A stretch of DNA of 64,000 nt from Branchiostoma floridae (Eukaryota; Chordata; Leptocardii; Amphioxiformes; Branchiostomatidae): NCBI RefSeq assembly GCF_000003815.2, contig NC_049985.1, forward strand, positions 14,039,365 through 14,103,364, given 5' to 3'. How positions within the stretch are numbered: the first letter of the stretch is position 1; the number at the start of each line of letters is the position of its first letter. Under the pieces are notes generated by a model, which worked only from the letters and a program-made list of their open reading frames with translations, searched no databases and was not told where the DNA came from. Positions 21,701-34,865 of the stretch are shown one piece after another. The position numbers were made by a program, and so were the translations under genes.

Positions 21701-24004
21701 AAATTAGAACTTAATTGTTCCGCGCAAGTCATAGACAAACGGGGAGGCGCTTGTTGACACAATGTGTGTGAAGTACTGTAAATGGTTTTAATTCAGCCAA
21801 TTATAATCGTACGGGTTGAGCTCCTTTTTTTTCATATCATAAGAGGAAACGCTGGTATAGTTTTCCTGAACTGTTGTTGTTTCCCTGTATTGTGGTACAT
21901 GCTTTCTTATTGTGGGACGAAAATTGCATACTGTTTTTGTTGAACTAAAGCTGCGTAGATACCTCTCGTTATCTATCTTTCTTATGTTAAATTCGGGAGA
22001 TAGAGGGATATTTTTGAAACTCGTTATGTAAAATTGAGGTCCCTCGTACGCCTTAACCCAAACCCTGTGGTCTGCACTTTTCTGTGTCAAATTTTGTATA
22101 ATTTGTCGGGTTTTAGGTCCTTGCTGTTACTCAGCGTCTGGTTTTGTGAAGAAAGATTAGACATATCCCATGATACACTTCGCCGTGCAAACTCCACAGC
22201 TGCGTTTTCCGCATTCGGTGGATTTTTGCTTAAGTTCAAGACATTTCGTCATTTTCAATTTGACTGCTCAATTGTCTGTATTGTTCGATCCTGGCAAGAA
22301 CTACATGTAAAATTTATATGGGAAAATGTGCGTATGGGATATGTTAGCGTGCCGGTTAACATAACATGAGAATTTTGAAAAAAAATTAACGCCTGACAGC
22401 TGCAGGGTTCGTTAGGTGCTAATAATGAGGTCAACCCCAACATTTCAATTCAAACTAAATCATACGTATACTGTGTGAACTTGTATCTACATTTTGTATT
22501 TCATTTGTATTCATATTTCAGATGCGTTACTTTTGTTCTGTATATGTAAAGTTTGATATAAGATGTGATTCTCGAGTATGAAACCATGCACATCAAAACT
22601 ACGTTACAGAATAGGACCAAGACGCTCATTTGAAATTATGACGGACAAACAGTAATATTTTCATTGCATTTCAAATACACATAAATAATCACATACAAGT
22701 ACGTGGAAGCAGAAATGATTACATAAATCGGAAAAAAAAGAGATAGAAAACAATAACTGTAACAAACTTTAACAAATACAAACAGTAATATTTGCTGTTA
22801 CGGTAGATCCCTTCCCTTTGTATATAACGAATGACGCTGTAACCAGATGTTGTAGGCGAAGATCAGTCGGACAAAAGGCGGGTGTGCGCCGGGTGTGCGG
22901 GCCTTTCTCTCCCGGCGAGGACGCCGTATTGTCCGGATGTGATTATATCGATCCTGGGATGTTTGCACTAATACAGGACGCGTGGCCTCTGTTTTCCGGT
23001 AGCCAACGCTCGTGGCGATTTTAGAGTTCTCTCAAACTGGAAATTCTTTTGTAATTCAGCGATAGAGACAAAGAACAAATCGTGAAATACTTATACATTA
23101 ATACTCTTCAGTCGCACACGCTGGCAAGTTTTTATTTGTCCGATGATGTGACACCCAGTGTCATTGTAGGTATCAACTTTCTGTCAACACTTATGGATTA
23201 TATAAATTATATATAAATTATCGATATGCATATAGATATATATGTAATACAACAATTTTAGAGTAACATCACAATATCTATGTAGCCGCTGCGAATGGGA
23301 TTGTCATTGTAGCCTGTTATATAGCTCTCACAAGAGGTTGTAATAGATTTGTAAAATGGCGTTTATAAACCCCACTTGTGAGATTGCCCTCCATGCGTTG
23401 CCACGACTAATAAGTTGACTTTATGACACATATGATTCAGACAATTGCAAAACCATGTCAAGACCGAAAGTCTACCTTATTTTCTCCTCAGGTATTTCTG
23501 CGATTTGCCGAGTGTTGTATAACAATGTAGTTTTGTGGTCTCTGGGCTATCTTTTTGTCGTAAAAATCGCGATTCTTTCTCTCTCCAGTCCAATGATAAC
23601 CAAAATCGGTATGCCATCGTCTAGACTGGGTTTCTTTTGATGTTTGAGGCTTGATATAGGCACAGCGCGTCTTCGCTTAGGACACTTGTACTTGTGGGGA
23701 CATCAAAGGCCTGGCGGACTGATACAATCATGCCTGCGGGCACTACACGGGTAATTTCAAAGTGTCTGTTTCTTGTCTGAATATCGGTAACGGCTGGTGA
23801 ACAGTGTATCTTTGTGTGCGGGGACCGGAAGATAGAAATATGAAAGGTAATAACTAAAAGTGAATAAATATGGGCGTGTGCGCACTTTGGATAAGAAGTA
23901 GAGGCTACAACAGTTAATGTTGAATGAAATGTGCACAGTCTTGCCTACGACAGAATCAACAGGGATTTTTCTAAAAACTTTTTGAATGTTACAAACAAGT
24001 GCAG

Positions 24005-24400
24005 AGCAATAATGAATGAATGATTGAATGAATGAGTGAGTGAGTGAGTGAATGAATGAAGTTTCAAGTACAAGGTTTATCTAAGAGGATAAGAAATAGA
24101 AATTTATCCATTACATTAAGATGTTCAAAGTACTGAAACTCTTCTTTGACGCAGTTATAAAGTACAATTCTTTCCTTATGATACAATCTACAGTCTGTGA
24201 TAAAATGTCGTTCATTGTCTACTTGATATAGGTCGCAGTATTGAAAAACTCTATAATCCTGATACGAATATGAAATCGATTTTCTTTTGACCACGACTTT
24301 GTAGTGAGACAATGTTGATGAGTCAAGTTGTTTTATAAATTTTGTGACACAGATAGACTTGCGTGTTGGCGGGTTTGTGTATCAGTCTTTCTAGACCTGC
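24005..24400 (-). mobile_element. LINE 3' fragment (CR1/L2-like C-terminus)
   Basis: An 82-codon minus-strand ORF (24064-24312) contains VDNERHFITDCRLYHKER, the C-H-C tail usual at the C-terminus of CR1/L2/Jockey-group reverse transcriptases (consensus ..E.HFL..CPLY...R). It is followed on the minus strand by an ATTC/ACTC microsatellite tail (24010-24062), the usual LINE 3' end. The reverse transcriptase core is absent. Confidence 0.65.
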
Positions 24401-24497
24401 AAATAAAAGGTACAACAGGTTCTCGTATCAGACACAATGTACACTACAGTATTCACTATGCAAAACATGCTCCGATTTCGCTGGAATATAAGTAGTG

Positions 24498-24620
24498 TTT
24501 GTTTGTTTGTTTGTTTGTTTGAAGATTTGTTTTATTCATGAAAGCTCAAATCGGCCTGCAGGCCGCTTTTCATTGAGGCCATGGTGGAAGAGGCAACCGG
24601 TTGGTCCCCGGTTACAACTT
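24498..24620 (-). mobile_element. LINE 3' UTR fragment with (AAAC)n tail
   Basis: On the minus strand the sequence ends in AAAACAAATCTTC followed by repeated CAAA (24498-24521) and contains AGCGGCCTGCAGGCCG, a short palindrome. Layout is that of a LINE 3' end; no coding part retained. Confidence 0.4.
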
Positions 24621-27600
24621 GATAGTCATTAAAAGGCCAGTTCAACGATAAATATTTTGATGTAGAAGAGCAATGAAAAAAATGGTGAACTGCAAGACCT
24701 GTCTAGCAACCAGGATGGCATACTAAGTATCAGGTTGATGCCTGTCACGTAAGTCTGTAACGTTATGCAAAGATACTACAGTGGCTTGGCGAGGAAGGTT
24801 GGTCTCTCTCTGGGTGCTTTTTCAACTATTGGCGTCTCAATGATTGCTTTGCAAAATGCTTGGTCTCTGATCGCTGTAAGTAAAAGTGTTTAAAACATGC
24901 TGCCGACAAATCGTTTTCGTATCGTCAGTGCCTGTCGCGGTATGTGAAAATTAGTAGCCTGTTTATGTTCTCCATCGATGATGGCGGCAAGCCAAATCCT
25001 CGGTAACAACTTCGGCTCTTTTCGGCCGTCGGGTCGGTACTGTGATTACGAAGGCGTTCTATTGGTCTTCTACAAAGGAAATTGCCGAAGCACTTGGGTA
25101 CTTTGTTTGAGATATTCTCTGTGCGGATTAAAAGAAGGTATCGTTGTCAACGGTAACGGTAGTAAAGAAAGAACAAAATTGAAACTGCTTTCGTCTTTGT
25201 GCTCTTCTGTCTTTGTATTTTGTCTAGACTACCTGTAACGGTTTCTGTATATTTCACATCTGGTTCGTGCACTCTATCACTGCACCCAGCCAGTTTGCAT
25301 ACTGTAAACTTGCGAAAATATGAAAAACAAATTCTTCAAAGCCAGGACCACTACACATGTCCAAATCTTCTTTTCCGTGAGGAATGATATATTTACTTGA
25401 CTTCAATGGAAAGATCTTCATTGTGTCACAACATTCGATATATGTTCTATCTGAACAATTTGCATGCAAAGACGGACGGTTCTAAATTTGCTGCTACATA
25501 ACTAAGTGACGGAAGACCAACTAAGCGTATATTTTCTTTTCCTATATTTTTGTCATAACTCCACCAGCTCCCCTAGTGATCTTTTGAGAGTCAAGCTCTT
25601 TCGACAAAACATTGTGCGCAGTACATTGTGTGATCTACATGAAAATCCATCGCCATAACTGAATCTACCTATGAGAACACTTTTCTCGCTTTAACATTTT
25701 CGACATCTCTCTTTTTTTATCAGTAAAATTTAAAAATATATTGTTATGTCAGACGGTTTCTTTTTGTCTTGGGTTTCATGCATTGGCAATAACGCACTGT
25801 GTACAAATGTAGCGCATAGTTACATGTAGATCTAAAATCATTTTATGATAATAAATTTCATTTATGTGCAGTACGAATAGAGTCTCTATTCCATGGTATA
25901 GCAAGGTTTTTCTATAGTTGACCGTAAGGATGCCACAACACATTTTTTGCTTCAATAGAACCTGTATGTTTCCTTTGGGGTCCCCTGAGGTTTGTAGTTA
26001 AACCGAGACCCGTGGCCAATTTTCTGGTCAGCGGGTAACTTCACAAGGCGCTCCCGACCAGAGCAGGGCAGGGTAGCCGTCAGAGACGCCGATGATATCA
26101 GCCTGTACCAAGATGGATGAATCACTTTAGCACGTATCCTGTCGTCCAAAATGGGTGCCAATCATGCACCAATGTCCCCAAATGGTCCACGCTTGTCTGT
26201 CGATGGACGATACAAACTGCATACCGTTCTGAGACAGATTAATGATCTAAGGAAATCTTGCGATATTTTGGATATTATGGATATTTTTTTTTGAAGATTC
26301 AAATGGACCAGATGTCGATAGATTTTCAAACGCCACGTTTTGACAATGGCTTAAAGAGAAGGAAGCGTAACGTGGAACGACATCGCTAAGAAAGATCACT
26401 TTAATTAAAGATCACTAGAAAGGACAACCGCATGTTGATACCATTCCTTGAAGCGAAACATTGTTTATACTTTTAGCGGCTCTAAATTGCTGATCTCGCT
26501 CTTGCTCCCAATATTCTGTAACCAAGACATAGAATGGAATTACATAAAGAAAGTTCACTTCACACATTACCGCGTGCTCGCACTAGTAAAAGCTCATCAC
26601 CTAGCGAAGAAGATTTTGGTGCGTTTGTAGTTAAAATTCACAGTTTCAGTATGACACCTTTTTTGAAGAGATAATTCTAATCCACGAACGAGCGGGATTA
26701 AACACAGAAAGACATAATCCCCTTCTAACAAACTTGATAGGAAAATGGCGGTCTTTTAGAGATAAACCAACTGGTTCTGTCGATAACCGCGGATAATTTT
26801 GGCCATCGGAGAATTTTTGAAAGATAAGTGTACTTTTGTTCAGGTTATCTCATAAGTGGGGGGAGCCGGGTGACGGCATTCTTTCAGGCGGCGACATAAA
26901 GCGGCATCGGGCCGGCGGTTTCAGAGGGCGACGCGCTGGCTGGTCTGTCGACTGAGACGGCGCGAAATTGGTGAGATCAGGTGAGCACGATCCAGGTGTT
27001 TTCCCTCAGAAAGTCGTCTGCAAACGACAGCAAATTTCAAAAGCCGCTGGGGCACTTTGAAGTCGCATCGGGAGCCATTGTTTCTGGCATTGTCCAAGAT
27101 TATCGTGAAAATGAGAAGCGAAACGGCTGGTTCTTTCCAACAATTCCGTCCCATACGACTTCGGCATTTTATAATCACAGTTGATCCTGAGGATCAGAGG
27201 TGAAAGAAATAGTCGCGTGGCGCATTGTTTATCACTTTTCATGGCGGACAAACAGTAGGGTCAAAATAAGAAACTGAAACAAAGAACAAAAGTCTATGAG
27301 TAGACAAACCCGTTTTTGTCTATATTTGTTGGTTGCAGTTGGAAGTCTTGGTACATACTTAAGCTAACGTCACATTTCCTAACCGGGGCCCGGTCGGGGT
27401 GTTTGTGGAAATAAAAATACAAATATACACGTAAGAATATCCACAGATAATGCGTCCTGTGTAGTTTGGTGTCTTCTATATCGGACTTTTCGTTCCCGAA
27501 AGGGATGGGGATGTGAGGATGAGGGTGAAAGTTTCGGTATCTTTTTTTAACAATTGCAGACTGGACAAAATTGGAAACTACTTCAAAACAGGATTTTACT

Positions 27601-28379
27601 ATTCTTTATGTCCAGAAACGTTAGCCTTTCTGTGAATATACCATATATCTGCTTCAGAAATTCTATTCTCTGATAAAGTATAATTGTGTGTAAAACTAAA
27701 TGGTAAATCTTCTTAAGACGGATTAGAATGACTCACACGCTACAAGATGGAAAAATGCATTTGCTATATCGTCTTGTTGCCTTCATGCAAAGGACGCTGC
27801 GGTATATTGGATATAGAAATAGTGTATCTGTTACAGTTTATCTCTAGTGTTAATCCTTAGTAATAGTAATGCACTGTAACGTAAACAAGTCAGATTACCA
27901 AGCTGTTTATTTCTGCATAAACCCAAGTGGATAGCTTAGCTTGCTGAGATGGCGTCGATAGAACTAACAAAACAACAACAAAAAGTTTTGATTATCATAG
28001 GTGTCACGAAATTATAATAGTCGTTGTATCTAAGGTAAATATGAAGTAAGCTAGGATTATCTTAAGAATTTGCCTCTCTTATAATCCTCAGCGACACTCG
28101 CGGGTACAGATGTTGAGAAAAACGGAGTTGTCTATTAGTTTTGCTGTCCTTCTTCTGAACAGAAAAAGAAAACCCTGAAAGCTAAAGGCATTTATTGCTG
28201 ACGCACTACTTTAGAAGCTGTAGAATATGTTATACTTGCGTTCTCTTGATATTTTGATGAAGTGTGTATGCTTACATATGTTGGCAAAAAATGTAATACT
28301 ATTCACTTTTATCCGCAGGGTATCTAAACGCAGTTTCAATACTTCAGTTCAAATTGTATTTGATTTACTATGATTTTGC

Positions 28380-28680
28380 TCGACCTCCGACCTCTCCCAC
28401 TCTGTTTTTGAGTTGATATTACCAAGTTTCTGTTAATTCAATTGGACATTTTGTTGTATATATAAGAACTAAGTTGATTTATTTGATTTTACTTCACGTA
28501 TGCAAATCACTGTTTTTCAGTTTACCATATGTTTGCTTTCTGTTATTTCAAAGTTATAATGTGTATTATTTGTACATTTCTGTTGCTATTATTTCTGTAT
28601 TGTTTTAATGTGGACTCCAGGAAGACTAGTGTATTTCACTAATGGAGATCTAAATAAACCAAACCAAACCAAACAAGTTG
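28380..28680 (+). mobile_element. LINE 3' end with (AAACC)n tail
   Basis: The sequence runs GTGGACTCCAGGAAGACTAG, then GGAGATCTAAATAAA and four imperfect ACCAA units, the layout of a CR1/L2-type 3' UTR. No ORF kept; the 5' limit is a guess. Confidence 0.5.
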
Positions 28681-28806
28681 TTTTAGGTTATTTAAGGATA
28701 TCATGTCGACGGATGGTGGTTTCAAATTTCAGTATTTTGAAAATATTGCAGATTAACCAAAACCACAGTCCCTCAAGTCGATATCCCTAGATACCCTGAT
28801 TTAAAA
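28681..28806. mobile_element. Short TIR element, second copy of the 5433 family
   Basis: Ends TTTTAGGTTATTTAAGGATA and (inverted) ATATCCCTAGATACCCTGAT match those of 5433-5558, and the interior shares GGTTTCAAA. It abuts the LINE tail. Confidence 0.5.
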
Positions 28807-30320
28807 GAACGGAGATAGGTAACCCGCGGATAAAAGTGAAGTAACTACCGTTAAACATAAGCTTAAGCATACAAAAGCTTTAACAATGAAATCCATCGTA
28901 TCTGTTTTGATCGTTTCTGGTTGTCGACGACTTAACTTAACTTATCATGAAGATGATCCCCGAGTTACTTGTGACGGACCATCGTGTGATAACAACACAT
29001 TCCTACATTAGAATTAACGCAGAAACGTAATGACGTGATCGTCTTATCAAAATGACGAGGGCCACGGCTTAAAATGTTTGTTTGTTTTCCCCACTCAATG
29101 TCAGCTGCATCTGGCAACTTTTGAAATGGAGAAGAACAGTACATATACTAACGAACGAAAGGACAAGCCGCCAACTCAAACTGTTTTTGGTATTCCTGAT
29201 TTTTTTTCACACTTCATCGAGCTACCACCATTACTATACATAACCATTACTATTGTGAAGACTAATGGTTTTCTCCCCTCCCTTCCTGTTTCCACCCCCC
29301 TCCCCAGGGAGAACCTTGTCCATCTTCACCACGTGTGTTCCCGTATCACACCCAGGCATCGACAGCTCCAATTGTAACCCACTCATTACAATTAACTAAT
29401 TAAGTCCAGCAGGAGCTCGATCCAATCGATAACATTTGTGTAATTGATTTTGGGTTCGATACGACACAGTTGGCTCCGCCTATCTGATTTCTAAGACAAA
29501 ATTTCTGGTTGATGATAAAGCAAACACAACAACAAACTGTTCTCAGACGGTCTTTCATTCGAAGCCAACAAAGTACTCGTATAGATGACTGTAAAGGCTA
29601 TCTTCTATATACACACATAAGTATGCCACTGTATATTTGTAGTTTGCATAAGGTTTTCAACATGAGATAGTATGTTCTTATCTTCATTTAGCCAATTACA
29701 ACGTAATTAATCAAATTTATCCGGAACTCAGACAGGCGATTGTCAGTGCATATTTCTCCCAGAAGAGATCCTCTTTGTTTATCTTAACTAAGACCACACC
29801 TTAAGAATTTTCTACAAAGAGAGAACGTGTAATTATTCAAATTCGTAATGAGTCCATTTAAATCGATACTGCAGTATGTGCTATCAGTTAAGTAAATGTA
29901 CGTCATGTGAAGGCACATCAATAGTTTTGTTGGCTCTTTTCCGTTTTAAATTAATCTGACACAATACCATTTCTTGCTCGGCTTTTCATTCAGCCTTGCA
30001 AATCTATGTAAAAATTTAGAAGTTGTTGGGAATAATGCCAGATATCTGTTATTTCGTTTGTCAATTCTTCAACAGTGTTCGTACCCTAACCACAAAGTTT
30101 TGTACGAATGCAACGTCACTATCTCAAAGCATCTAACGTTACATCTTTTGTTTGGCTCGGTCAGCATCGTATATTCCAGAACAAGCACTGTTGGCCACAA
30201 CGAATATATACGAATAAGGTTATAGAACAAACTGTCGAACGACATTCAAGATCAAAACAAAACACAATTTTTGGAGACATAACGATGCCTTATAGGCTTG
30301 TAGCTTTATGGCCGATCGGT

Positions 30321-33300
30321 ATGGCGACAGAAATTGAACACAATATCGTCTGCAGTATCTGTTTGGAAACTTTCCACAGCCCAGTGATTTTGCCGTGCAG
30401 CCATTCTTTTTGTAAGAAGTGCATTTCGGACTGGATGGACATGACTGTACACAAACAACGCGCGGAGATTTTCACTTGTCCGGAATGCCGAATGCCGCTC
30501 AACTTGTCGCGGGGAGGAGCGGGGGCCCTCCCGTCCAACTACGCACTCTCTAGCCTGGTGGACGAGCACAGAAAGTCAGGAAATGGCGGGAATTTCAGCA
30601 CAGACGGGAACGCTAGATTATGTCAGGGTGTGGGGACTCAAGGGGTACAAATGGCCGGTAGGTGTAGGGAGCATGGCAAGAGTCTCCTGATGTATTGTAT
30701 GGTCTGTGAGGAGGAATGCTGTTTGCAGTGTATGAAAGAGCCTGGAGGTAGACATCCGGCCAGCTCACCGCAACACAACGTCAAGAATAAGTATGTGGCG
30801 ACGTCCTTGAGAAAGGTACGTCATCGTGCATAGATAGTGGCGTACGCGTATTTTATGAACATCAGTAATACATTCTTTTAACCAGGACGGTCTTTCTGCG
30901 ACCTAAAGTTTTGACACGGAGCGCTCAACGAATTGTGTAAAAACACAACGGTCAAACATATCCGTTTTAGGTCGCTGTGAGAGCGCATCGCGATCGTCGT
31001 CTAGTGGAAAGGAGGCCTTGATTACGAATATGTGTGTCCTAAGCATTGATTGGACAGCGCAACACATACTTAAAGCTCAGACATCATTTACACAGATAAA
31101 GTTTGTGACTTTTTTTAGGTGAGTTTGATGGACATCTCAATGGGCAGCAGGAAAACGCATATGAAAATCTTGGACATGGAGACTGCGTTGTCCGTAAGTA
31201 CTGTCCATCATCTTTCGTTACCATGTCAACTTTCAATGAAAAAAAACATCGACTCTTGAATTATAGACTTAGGATTGCCAATATAGCTACCGTTTAAGCT
31301 GTTGACGAAATTATCTTATTTTGTTCATAGAGCAATGCTGGAAAAGCTATAAACGAAATCAAATCGCAGATGAAAGACATTAAACTAGCATTGGACATGA
31401 AGGCGGAACAAATTGTGGAGGCAATACAGTCTGAGACAGCAGAGAAACAAGAGCGGATAGAGGCCATTAAAAGAGGTTTGAACACCATCCAAGACGATTC
31501 GAGATTTCTGCTGGGGGAGGGGGGCAACTCGGAGAAATTCCTAAAGGTAAATAGATACATTTTGTATTATTCTGTTGTTCAAACCCTGCAATGTCATTTT
31601 CACCTATGTCGGTCTACTTGTACTATCTGCTTTCGTAACTATCAGAAATAGAAATACATTGCTGGATTGCTACCGTCTAACGTTAGTCAAGATGCAATTA
31701 ACAGCAATATCCTGTAAAACACTGATGCATTTATTCTCAACATCAACAGGAGGCGCATGCTGTCCAAGTTAGGTAAGCATCCGATAGGTAAAGGAAAATG
31801 CTTCGGTAACGTCGAAGATGACATTTGTCTATGCTATTGAACAGGTTTTCATACCATTGAGAGCGGTGCCTGGCATTTTCTTCTGACGAAACTTGAAGCA
31901 CATGCTTTGTTATGATTGCGTTAGCAATGAGAATGTCGTGACATTGCCTTTTTCTTGCTCATTAGAGCGCCAATGAGAATTTCAGGCAGACAATAGTAAA
32001 ACAAAACAGAAATGATGGCAGGCACATTATAGACTTGTGTGTTTTTCTTCACAAACATTTAGGGCGGCAGCAATCTGCGCAAATCCAGACTGGAACGACC
32101 AGAGTTTGGTTAGTGTGCAACAGATTCCCACAGAGCGACAACTACAGGCGGTAAAACGCGCCATTGACGACATTTTCTGTCAGAAAACCTCAAACAAGCT
32201 TCAAGTTCACGGCGATGGATGGTCAAGTTTCGATCAAGCCAGATCTGAGTTCACATCAAGTAGTGTCCATGATGCTGGAGCGATGCCGCTACCATCTCAA
32301 GGCTTTGGCGGTAGTAAAACACAACAAAACAAGATAGCATCTGTTGCTTGTGAGGTAAAAAATTGCAAGGTATTTTTTTTTGTAAATCTGAACATGTAAA
32401 AGTAAGGTAATGGACTAACAGGTCAATGTTTGAAAATTTCTTTGCGTCGTCAATAATTTTCAAAAAGAAATAATATTTATTCATACTCAACCCAACAGGG
32501 AACGATTCGGATACTGACAAGACAACCAGAATCGACAGTTTCATGTTCAGAGAATCCACATCTGGAAGCCGGTTTACAGCTTTTCCCGAGTCTATCTGTT
32601 TCTGGTGCGTCATCACTTTCGACGATTGCCGAGGATATTCCGATCTCAGACGATGGTACGCCGAAAATGACCGAGTCGTTGCCCAACGTGCCATCGAATG
32701 TACACGAGAATCCTGGGCATACAAACGATAGAAGAGGACCCGAAGACACGCAAGCAAATGTATTTTCAAAGCTGACAGAGGACAACCAGAGGGAAGAGGG
32801 AATAATGTTTCAGCAAAGTGCTAAGTTATTTCTGTGGGATTCGGACTGCACGGACTGGAAAGAGCAGGGAGTTGGCGATCTGAAAGTGTGTACATACACT
32901 AGTAAGGTTATAACGTTACATATACATGTACTCACGTAGTCTAGTAGTGCCTATGATCAGCCTATCACAGAATAATGCTGTTTCGTGTAAGAACATCCAC
33001 TTTGTTAACACAAGCTTCCTACTACCTAACCCTGTAACTAAATACAACTTTGGTGCAAAACTTTAGCAGGTAGATGTTAAGGTATCAAATTGTTAAAGTA
33101 TCAAAATGTTACATAATGGTTACACATTACTTAAATGCATTATGTATTTTGAATGGAAACTAAAACCAAAGATTGGTTTATAACTTTGTAAACCTGCTGC
33201 AATTTTTCCATTATTGTAAACCTTTGTACATCTTTGTAAAGCCATTATTTTCTCACTAAAGGTAGTATCTCACTGCACTTGGGGTACCTGTGCGGCACTG

Positions 33301-33749
33301 CGGGGTTCATTTACTGAGGCACTGTTGTGTTATTTTCGCCGATACTTTATAATTCATATATTGCGTAATACGTAAAAGTATGACTAAGAAGACAACAAAG
33401 TACACAAAACGTAAGAAAATACGCTCTTCATCTCTGAAATTCGTTGAGTAATCTTTCGAACCCCGCAGCGCCGCACCGGTGCCCCAAGTGCAGTGAGATA
33501 CCACCTTAACCCGCTGACCCCCCTTGTTCGCAGATTCTGCGCCATAACGTGACGGGTAAGGCGCGCGTGCTGATGTGGAGTGACGGGACGTACAGCGTGC
33601 AGGCGAACCACTACATCACGGCGGACATGACGCTGGTGGCCGACAGGATCGGCGGGGAGGACGCGCTGGTCTGGTCGGGCATCGACGCGGCCGACGGATC
33701 ACGGAAGGTGTCGTCTGCGGAAGCATTCTATCTGTTTGAACGTTACTGA
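30321..33749 (+). CDS. TRIM-like RING/B-box/coiled-coil protein with C-terminal Ran-binding domain
   Basis: Seven exons, all in phase: 30321-30815, 31119-31193, 31331-31546, 31750-31772, 32063-32354, 32499-32885, 33534-33749 (stop 33747-33749); 567 aa. Exon 1 has a RING (CSICLETFHSPVILPCSHSF, CPEC) at residues ~11-60 and a B-box 2 (CREHGKSLLMYCMVCEEECC, then H..H) at ~115-155. Exons 2-3 form the coiled coil (SQMKDIKLALDMKAEQIVEA). Exon 4 is a 23-nt microexon, as in many TRIM genes. Exon 6 ends and exon 7 begins a RanBD1 fold: IMFQQSAKLFLWDSD, CTDWKEQGVGDLK|ILRHN, TGKARVLMWSDGT, NHYITADM. The WKExGVG motif contacts Ran in RanBP1/RanBP2. The last helix of the fold looks short. The ATG at 30321 was chosen because it starts the RING region; ATG 30285 is an alternative. 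Inferred role: E3 ligase recruited to Ran-GTP. Confidence 0.85.
33257..33509. mobile_element. PIF/Harbinger-like MITE in last TRIM intron
   Basis: Element 33260-33506 has ends AGGTAGTATCTCACTGCACT and (inverted) AGTGCAGTGAGATACCACCT, with similarity extending about 50 bp inward. Flanking TAA duplication at 33257-33259 and 33507-33509. Its right end stops 27 bp before the RanBD exon (33534). Similar ends occur at 42541-42757. Confidence 0.75.
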
Positions 33750-34310
33750 ACTCAGTCATTGCTTTTTTTCTCTAAAAATGGAGGTATCATTTTTGCTGTG
33801 TCTGTCTGTGTGTGTTTGATAGTCTGTTTGTGTGTGCGTGTCTACGTTTCAGGTTATTTGTGGTCAGCATAACTTCAGAACCTTTAAATGGATCGCGATA
33901 ATATTCTTTCATGTGCGTAGTTGTTGTGAAGACAGAGGTCGAAGTCAATGTCATGGACATGATGTCATCTTGTTGCCTGTAACTATAACATGTTGCTGTT
34001 TTCACATGTGAATGACCATACGGAAGGCGCTGTACCTTTGTTGTGACAGTATTTTACGCAACCTAATGTAGGGTGCTGTACCTACATAAAGTGTGTCATT
34101 GCAACTTCTTTGTCGTTATCGCCGTGTTCTCTAGGAGGCGTTCTTCGCAGCGACTTTTTCTCAGCCCGACGCTGCCACTGTTTACAAGAAAGTGTTCGAG
34201 AGATGTGTGGCGAGAGAGATGGTGCAGGAACGGACGGCATCGACCAGCAGTACGCTATGACAATCATCTGGCGGATACAGCGGATTTGAATATGATAGGA
34301 GTATTACTAG
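33750..34310. other. Intergenic sequence after the TRIM-like gene
   Basis: TG-rich simple sequence (33798-33845) and a segment (34012-34150) that is repeated at 59339-59490. No gene seen. Confidence 0.4.
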
Positions 34311-34865
34311 TACGAGGGGCGGTCAATAAGTAATGCCCCTGTATCCACTTCCAGTCGTCTGATCTAGATGAAATTTGTATGTGTAATGATTCATATCTTT
34401 ATAGATTATGTTGCAAAAAACAGCTCTGAACAAATTGTGGTTTCTGATTTACTGGTGTTTGAACTGAGTCAGGTGCGAAATGGACCAGGTGTGACCGCAG
34501 TGATCCGGTTTTTGTATTTGAAAGGACGCACACCAAAGAAGACTTTTGATGAAATGAAAGAAACTTATGGTGATGATGCCCCATCATATGACCTTGTAAA
34601 ACAATGGCATCCTGAATTCAAACATGGCCGGTGGAAACAGCTCCCAGACCTGGCCGTCCCTCTTCTGCCATTGATGAGGCATCTGTTGGAGGACCAACCT
34701 GGGGTGTCCTACAAAAACGGTGTCCAGAGCTGCATCAAACGATGGGAGAAATGCATAACTCTGGGTGGTTCCTATGAAGAGAAAGACTAATAACTGTGCC
34801 AAGTTTCATTAATCTCCTGCTATGGAAAATGGGTCAAGGGCATTACTTATTGACCGCCCCTAGTA
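34311..34865 (+). mobile_element. Internally deleted mariner element
   Basis: 551-bp element with TIRs GGGGCGGTCAATAAGTAATG and its inverse at the right, flanked by TA. The 140-codon ORF (34368-34790) joins the N-terminal helix-turn-helix of a mariner transposase (IRFLYLKGRTPKKTFDEMKE, YGDDAPSYDLVKQW) to the family's C-terminus (SCIKRWEKCITLGGSY). The DDD catalytic core is missing, so it cannot transpose by itself but could still encode a TIR-binding peptide. Confidence 0.85.

Larger units (their letters stand above)
21701..30107. other. Gene-poor interval between FERD3L and TRIM-like gene
   Basis: 8.4 kb without a convincing gene: ORFs are short and lack family features. It holds LINE remnants (24005-24400, 24498-24620, 28380-28680) and one small TIR element (28681-28806). 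It is a candidate location for FERD3L enhancers, by position only. Confidence 0.5.

Noticed and set aside
25952-26161. 69-codon minus-strand ORF
   Set aside because: Short, isolated, no splice context.
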